A stretch of 64,000 nucleotides of DNA from Rotaria sordida (Eukaryota > Rotifera > Eurotatoria > Philodinida > Philodinidae): contig CAJNOL010000302.1 of assembly GCA_905250125.1 (NCBI GenBank), forward strand, positions 62,001 to 126,000, in the 5' to 3' direction. The stretch's first letter is position 1, and each line of letters begins with the position of its first letter. The notes below the pieces were generated by a model. The model was not told the origin of the DNA. It saw nothing but the letters and a program-made list of their open reading frames with translations, and made no database searches. The translations under genes were made by a program, and so were the position numbers. Shown piece by piece: positions 59,060 to 64,000 of this stretch.

Positions 59060-59570
59060 GAAGAAATGATATGAGACACACAGATGTTAAAAAGGAAAGT
59101 GCGTTTGAATTACGCACAGTCGACTTGGACTTAGTCATCCTTTAGTGCATCCATTGGTGTTCTGTAACATTGTCGTTTTTCTTTCAGTACTATCATCCTT
59201 CAATACTATCATCAGCAACAATGCTAATGTTCTTCAGCTCGCGTTTACTTCATTAATTCTCTAACTCAGTCAACATCATTTACCGAACAGTGTTGTCCGA
59301 GTGGATCAGTTCCAATTGTTGCCTGCTTGGTGGACTTGAAACGATAGTGAGAAAGAACAAAACACTGAGTAGATGAGATATGTAAGATGAACAGCGAAAC
59401 TCGTCAGATGTTGAAAGGTAAATGCTTCGAGACTACGCATTGTCGATGCATACCTAGCCGCTCTTTCGTACGATGCTGATCTTCAGTCACAATATTGCTT
59501 TTCTCACCAGTGTCACTATACCCGAATGTTCTCACTCAAGTCCGCTATTTGACTTTAATCAATATTGACG
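59060..59570. repeat. Diverged tandem units
   Basis: A block near 59082-59135 (GATGTTAAAAAGG...TTACGCACAGTCGAC) recurs near 59409-59460 (GATGTTGAAAGG...CTACGCATTGTCGAT) in the same orientation. The flanking CTTTCAG/CATCAGCAACAAT-like sequence is weakly similar. The region is less AT-rich than its surroundings and has no open frame, so an RNA gene or repeat is possible. Confidence 0.4.
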
Positions 59571-60269
59571 CTTGAACTATAAACAAGAAATTATCATATA
59601 GAGAAGGTTGAAAGGATGATTGGAAAAATGTTGAAAACAAGAAATCAATGGATTGATTTATTTTATGATAACAGATGGATTGAAAGAAAGAAAAGCAAAA
59701 AAGAAGAGATAATCAAGATGACCTGTCAGTTCGTAATGTGAGATTGAAATTATAAACAAAGTTGGCTCGTCTTTCTGACAGAAAAGATAAATTCTATAGG
59801 ATATAAGAGTGATATATGGGATAGATCATAAACATGTGATAATGAGAAAAGGATGGGACAACGAAGTAAATCAAGAACTAATGTTTTCTTTTCTAAGAAT
59901 TAGAAGTTTTTTTTTTTGCAATATTGGTTAAAGAGAAGAGAAAAATGTAATCAATCTATATGCGCAAGGACAACAAAGTTTGTGATCGCCCACTTTTTCC
60001 CAAGATATACGTTAATGACGTATCGTCATCAGCTAATCCTATCAAGCTTACTGACCATTCATATGACCATTATATTCTACAAATAGATAGATAAATCAAA
60101 TTAACTAAAATACGACCAATATTCTAGTAAATTATGATAGAACACTGTAAAAAACCTCTTCAAGAGGTAAAAAAACAGCAGTAGCAAAAAATAAGTAGTT
60201 GAAGTTGGCGAAGTGTCTTAGGTAAAGAGAGACTGAGAATTCATAGAGCCCTATTGGTGATTGTTATAT

Positions 60270-60425
60270 GTGACGGACAACGAGGTCCATGAGTCTATTG
60301 ACTCATGAAACAACACACAAACATGAGTATATTTAGTTACAGAGGAGAAAAAGAAAGTATGATAAAGCACAGCAGAGTACCAATTGGTGATGATAGTATC
60401 CATGTAATGATGGTTCCCGTTACAC
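60270..60425. repeat. Direct repeat A, copy 2
   Basis: Second copy of the 58530-58690 unit, 1.74 kb away, with scattered substitutions. It carries the perfect hairpin CATGAGTC-TATT-GACTCATG near 60289-60308. Confidence 0.7.
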
Positions 60426-61855
60426 AAACATATCAATAAAAAAATTACCATTGTCGAAATACAAAATTTCCAATCAATTCTTAAGAAAACTGATTTCTCG
60501 TTTGATCTTATCGTTACTCAAATGCTAAATATTTTGAATATACTTGTTTTCATTTCTGAGATGCTTGGTTAAATAAAAATTTCTTCAAAATCAGTAGAAA
60601 AAAGGAGTATGATGATGTTATGAGCAATGAACTATTGACCATTATCTCCATCTAATATATAAAAAGGCAAATAAGCAGTAATCTTTCATGTTATGTAATG
60701 CAGAAATATATTTCTATATGATCTTAATATGCTCTAGATACTGCTTTGCTGAATAAATAATTACAACATGATCAAAATAAGAAATGGTGTTTTGAATACA
60801 TTTAGATAGATAATAGGCTATTTAAATATTGTGTTGAGTGAAAGATTTTTTATATTCTATAATGCCATTCATAGATTATTCATTCATGATATTTTTCTTT
60901 CTTAAAAGATCAGAATTAGACAAGGAAAAATAGAAGAGAAACGTCATGAACTTATTTTCTTGTTGTTAACAATTTAATATAAACTACATCCAACTGGTAA
61001 CATATAATACTATACACATTGACACTTCAGTTCATTGAATTATACATTTAATTTGACGTTAACGAATAAGTTTGATGTGTTCTAGAAATAACTTGCCATA
61101 CAAATTACTATTATTACTTTTCGTATTATTAATAATTTATTTTGTTGGTATCAGAAAAAATAATATATCTCATTTATTGATGTATATAGTTGTTTTCATT
61201 CTTCCATAAATCATCTCTTATCTTTTATTGCTTTATTTATAAACGTGAAAATAAATAAATGACAAGGATTTATCAAATATTGTTTCCAAAATCAAAGATC
61301 ATACTGACATTCATGTGTGTGTATCTACATTGCTAAATTATAGTAAGAGAATGTATTCAAACACATAAGTTCTTTCATACTGATTATTAATTGAATAATT
61401 AGCGTAACCTTCACACAAGAGACGCCGTATTGTTTTCAACTATACATAAAAAAAAATATAAGATTAAAGTTTATAAATCTAATTCACTTTTTCGTATATG
61501 TTATAGTTCGTACTGAAAGAATATTTCCAAGAGTTTGACGATGATGAAAATAATCATCAAATAATAAATTTCATTGTCAATAAATCTTTTCTATTTATAC
61601 GAATCGGTTAATCATTTAGAAAAAAAAAGATCTCAAGCAATCTCTCATCGTTTCAGTCTAGGTGAAATCAACACGTTAATGAACAATATCAAACATTGAA
61701 ATTTATTGACCTGTTGAATAAGATAAAATCTTTCCAAATCAATTTTCTGATGAACAAAAACATTTAACATATACAAAAATCTATCTCGCTTATTGAATAT
61801 ACTGAATCCCATTAGCATCCTCAAATATATATATTAACAATGTTTCAGGTGATTT
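60426..61855. other. Intergenic, no gene seen
   Basis: AT-rich; no exon, repeat or strong structure recognised. A few codons near 61640-61700 (+) look protein-like and may belong to the relic that follows. Confidence 0.4.
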
Positions 61856-62100
61856 AAAAGTACAAATAAGATATTGTTGTGCAAAAAATTTTAACACAGA
61901 TAATCAAATATATATTTGTGAACATCGTGATATGAAAAGTTTGCTTTGGAAAAAACTTGAATTATAATATTTTTCATTGAATATTCGAAGATTATCAATA
62001 TCAGTTGGTTCAACACTTTATGACGATAAAGTTCTATGAGTAGTTGATCCTTCTCATTTAAGTGGAAATAATCGAAAAGTATTTATTGTTCACCAAAAAT
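61856..62100 (+). pseudogene. Decayed coding relic, family unknown
   Basis: A single + frame reads DLKVQIRYCCAKNFN, then QIYICEHRDMKSLLWKKLEL, a stop, NIRRLSISVGSTLYDDKVL, a TGA where Trp would fit, then VVDPSHLSGNNRKVFIVHQK. The composition is clearly protein-like and only stop codons interrupt it, so it is probably a recently dead gene or exon. I do not recognise the family. Confidence 0.5.
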
Positions 62101-63085
62101 AAATGGCCATTATATGAACATGTTGATACTCACCAATTCATTTTTTGAAAATAAAGACGTAGAAAAAACAAAATTGAATATAAATGATGAACGAAAACGT
62201 TCTTGTTTAGAATATTTCTATTAGAATGGTTATTATCTTGTACTTCTTCTAAGAATATGTGCTTTTTCTATATTTACTAATTCATCAAAGCAACACTAGT
62301 TTTTCTTATATAATTAATTAAAATTATCTATACAATCTTTCAGTATATCGTCTTTAAATAATAGTTACTCTTCTTTTAATATCTATTACTTCTCATTGAA
62401 TTGCTAATTGATCTTTATATTAGGTAAATATTCCATTGTATCTTTATTTCTTCTTATTATTTTATATACATAACAAACAATTATTGTTATTATAGTATTT
62501 TATTAATATACATCAATTATCGATTGATACAAATAATTTTCGTGTATGAATTGATTAATATTTATTCTTTACATTTTTTTTTGTTTTGATTTCTATATTT
62601 TTATAGATTAGTGTATGATTATTTAGCTTTATCGAGTTCCATTTGAATATCAAAGACAAATAAAAAAGAAAAATACAGAATACGAACAGTGATTAAAATT
62701 ACAGACAATGTTAATAAAAAATAATGACCATTATTAATATATATATATATTCGATCAGCTTGAAAAGACACATAGGTAAGTTAAATTTAATTTAACAAAT
62801 ACAATGAGAAATTATGTTATTAGAGCTCAAATGGCATTGCGTTGCAATAGCAAAGTATAGTTTCTTCTTTTTTTTTTTTATTGAAAATGAGTTATAATTT
62901 TTGCAATTTTAATAAACTGATATAATAATACGTATATACTAAATTATCGTTATATGTTATGAAAAATACGAAACGCCAATGTCAAACTCTGAAAAAAAAA
63001 GTATCTATTGGGATCTATTTGTCTGTACAATCTATTTATTTATTTCATGATTTGAATTGAAAGAAGAACAAATAAAACAAAATTA
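62101..63085. other. Intergenic, no gene seen
   Basis: Very AT-rich with a TA run near 62740; nothing recognised. Confidence 0.45.
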
Positions 63086-63865
63086 TTATTTATGACGACA
63101 TCGTATTTGTTTCTTGTTGCATGTAACTGTTACAAGTGCACCCAAAAGTTGATATGATGACGGTAAAACTATTGTAACATTAGTAGTACTATTCGATACT
63201 ACAATACATCTTTGTCCATATCCAATTCTATCAATATTTATTGTAACATTATCATTAATACGAGTTGGATGAGAAACTGTAATAGAAAAATCAGTAGCAG
63301 TTTCATTAAATAAATAAGCATCATCATCATTTAATCGTATATTTATTTGAAAAAATGAATTCTGACATGAAAATATTGTTGTAATATTATTCCATAATAC
63401 AAATGATGCACTTGGCATTGTTGATCATGTCGTTCCATAAAAAAAAATCATTATTTGAAATACAAGAAAATACATAATCATTATTATAATGTTTTATTAA
63501 TTCAGGTATAAATTCAACATGGATATTTGGTAAAATCATATAACTATAATTACGAGTATTTGGTCTTAATCCATGATCTAACTACACAGTTACTGTACGT
63601 CTAGTTAATGTATCATTATATGGTCCAATTGTATTATGAGATGTTGTTTTTGTACTTACTTCTGTTCCTAATGTTGAATAGAATCCTTATGTTTGTAAAA
63701 GATAACTAATATCACATTCACCAATATATATCCATTGAACATTTTCTGATTTGTTATTTTTGTATAAGGAAATGAATAATTAGTTCCATGAGAAAGTGTC
63801 TGATTCACTTGATTAGCTGTACTTTCAAGTGAAATTGAAAATCCAATATCTCGAGAAAAGAATAT
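63086..63865 (-). pseudogene. Polysaccharide lyase family 8 (hyaluronate/chondroitin lyase-like) pseudogene, C-terminal part
   Basis: Read leftwards from about 63865, the translation follows the C-terminal half of PL8 lyases: STANQVNQTLSHGTNY, then VQWIYIGECDISYLLQ, GPYNDTLTRRTVTV with LDHGLRPNTRNYSYMILPN, then ASFVLWNN and a final beta-rich domain (residues 1-110 of the intact 63418-63086 frame, with SHPTRINDN). PL8 enzymes cleave hyaluronan or chondroitin by elimination and are mainly bacterial. The copy is broken: a TAA at 63687-63689, a TAG in place of the expected Trp before LDHG (63582-63584), a frameshift near 63740-63750 and another near 63420. No introns are visible. The catalytic Asn/His/Tyr part would lie further right, beyond where similarity fades. 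Family assignment is from pattern memory. Confidence 0.65.
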
Positions 63866-64000
63866 CCTTCTTGACTAAAACTTTTAAGATATTCTATAGA
63901 CCATTAGATCAATCTATGGGCAAATTTTCAGGTCGAAGTCCCGTAATTCCATATTCCAGCAAATACCTAGGAAAAGTCGAAAATACCTAAATATTTCGGA
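63866..64000. other. Window edge, no clear coding
   Basis: The lyase similarity stops near here. The last 100 bases (CAGGTCGAAGTCCCG...) could be the edge of an insertion that truncates the pseudogene, but no end motif is visible. Confidence 0.3.

Overview
The window looks like nuclear DNA of a small, AT-rich invertebrate, most likely a bdelloid rotifer. The sequence shows conserved animal genes (ARID2/BAF200, a class B GPCR, GPI-type alkaline phosphatase, an acid-ceramidase relative). Their exons are mostly separated by introns of about 50-80 bp with GT...AG ends, embedded in very AT-rich intergenic DNA. The taxon is an inference, helped by the mix of animal genes with a decayed polysaccharide-lyase gene of bacterial type and many small inverted-repeat DNA transposons. 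There are no prokaryotic features, rRNA genes or CRISPR arrays.

Layout. At 1.0-1.3 kb (-) lies the last exon of a RING-finger gene. At 3.2-6.6 kb (-) is a six-exon acid-ceramidase/NAAA family gene whose last exon adds a Cys/His-rich, CHORD-like module. At 7.7-11.1 kb (-) is a five-exon type II membrane protein with a Thr-rich stalk and a cysteine-free LCCL domain; a piggyBac-type MITE with TTAA ends sits in its third intron. From 11.6 to 13.9 kb come a GC-rich hAT-type foldback element, broken by a 100-N assembly gap, and a dead mariner/Tc1 copy with long inverted repeats. At 16.8 kb (+) is a one-exon gene with a TATA box for a small, Gly-rich, fully hydrophilic protein. At 19.6-25.9 kb (+) is a complete ten-exon ARID2 orthologue lacking the RFX-type domain.

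At 28.6-30.5 kb (+) a six-exon gene joins a PPPDE/DeSI-type domain, in which the catalytic Cys is replaced by Ser, to a DNAJC9-like C-terminal module. From 30.5 to 46.6 kb there is almost no coding sequence: inverted-repeat elements and faint coding relics only. At 46.6-48.8 kb (+) is a twelve-exon class B GPCR, convergent with a one-exon Fe(II)/2-oxoglutarate oxygenase gene at 48.9-49.7 kb (-). At 54.0-55.7 kb (-) is a three-exon alkaline phosphatase. From 58.5 to 60.4 kb there are diverged non-coding repeats. At 63.1-63.9 kb (-) is a PL8-type polysaccharide lyase pseudogene that continues toward the window edge.

The genes do not form an operon or obvious pathway; each appears to be an independent unit. 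Exon limits were read by eye from splice signals and reading phase, and the exon sums of all the multi-exon models close in frame. Family assignments rest on remembered motif patterns, not on searches.
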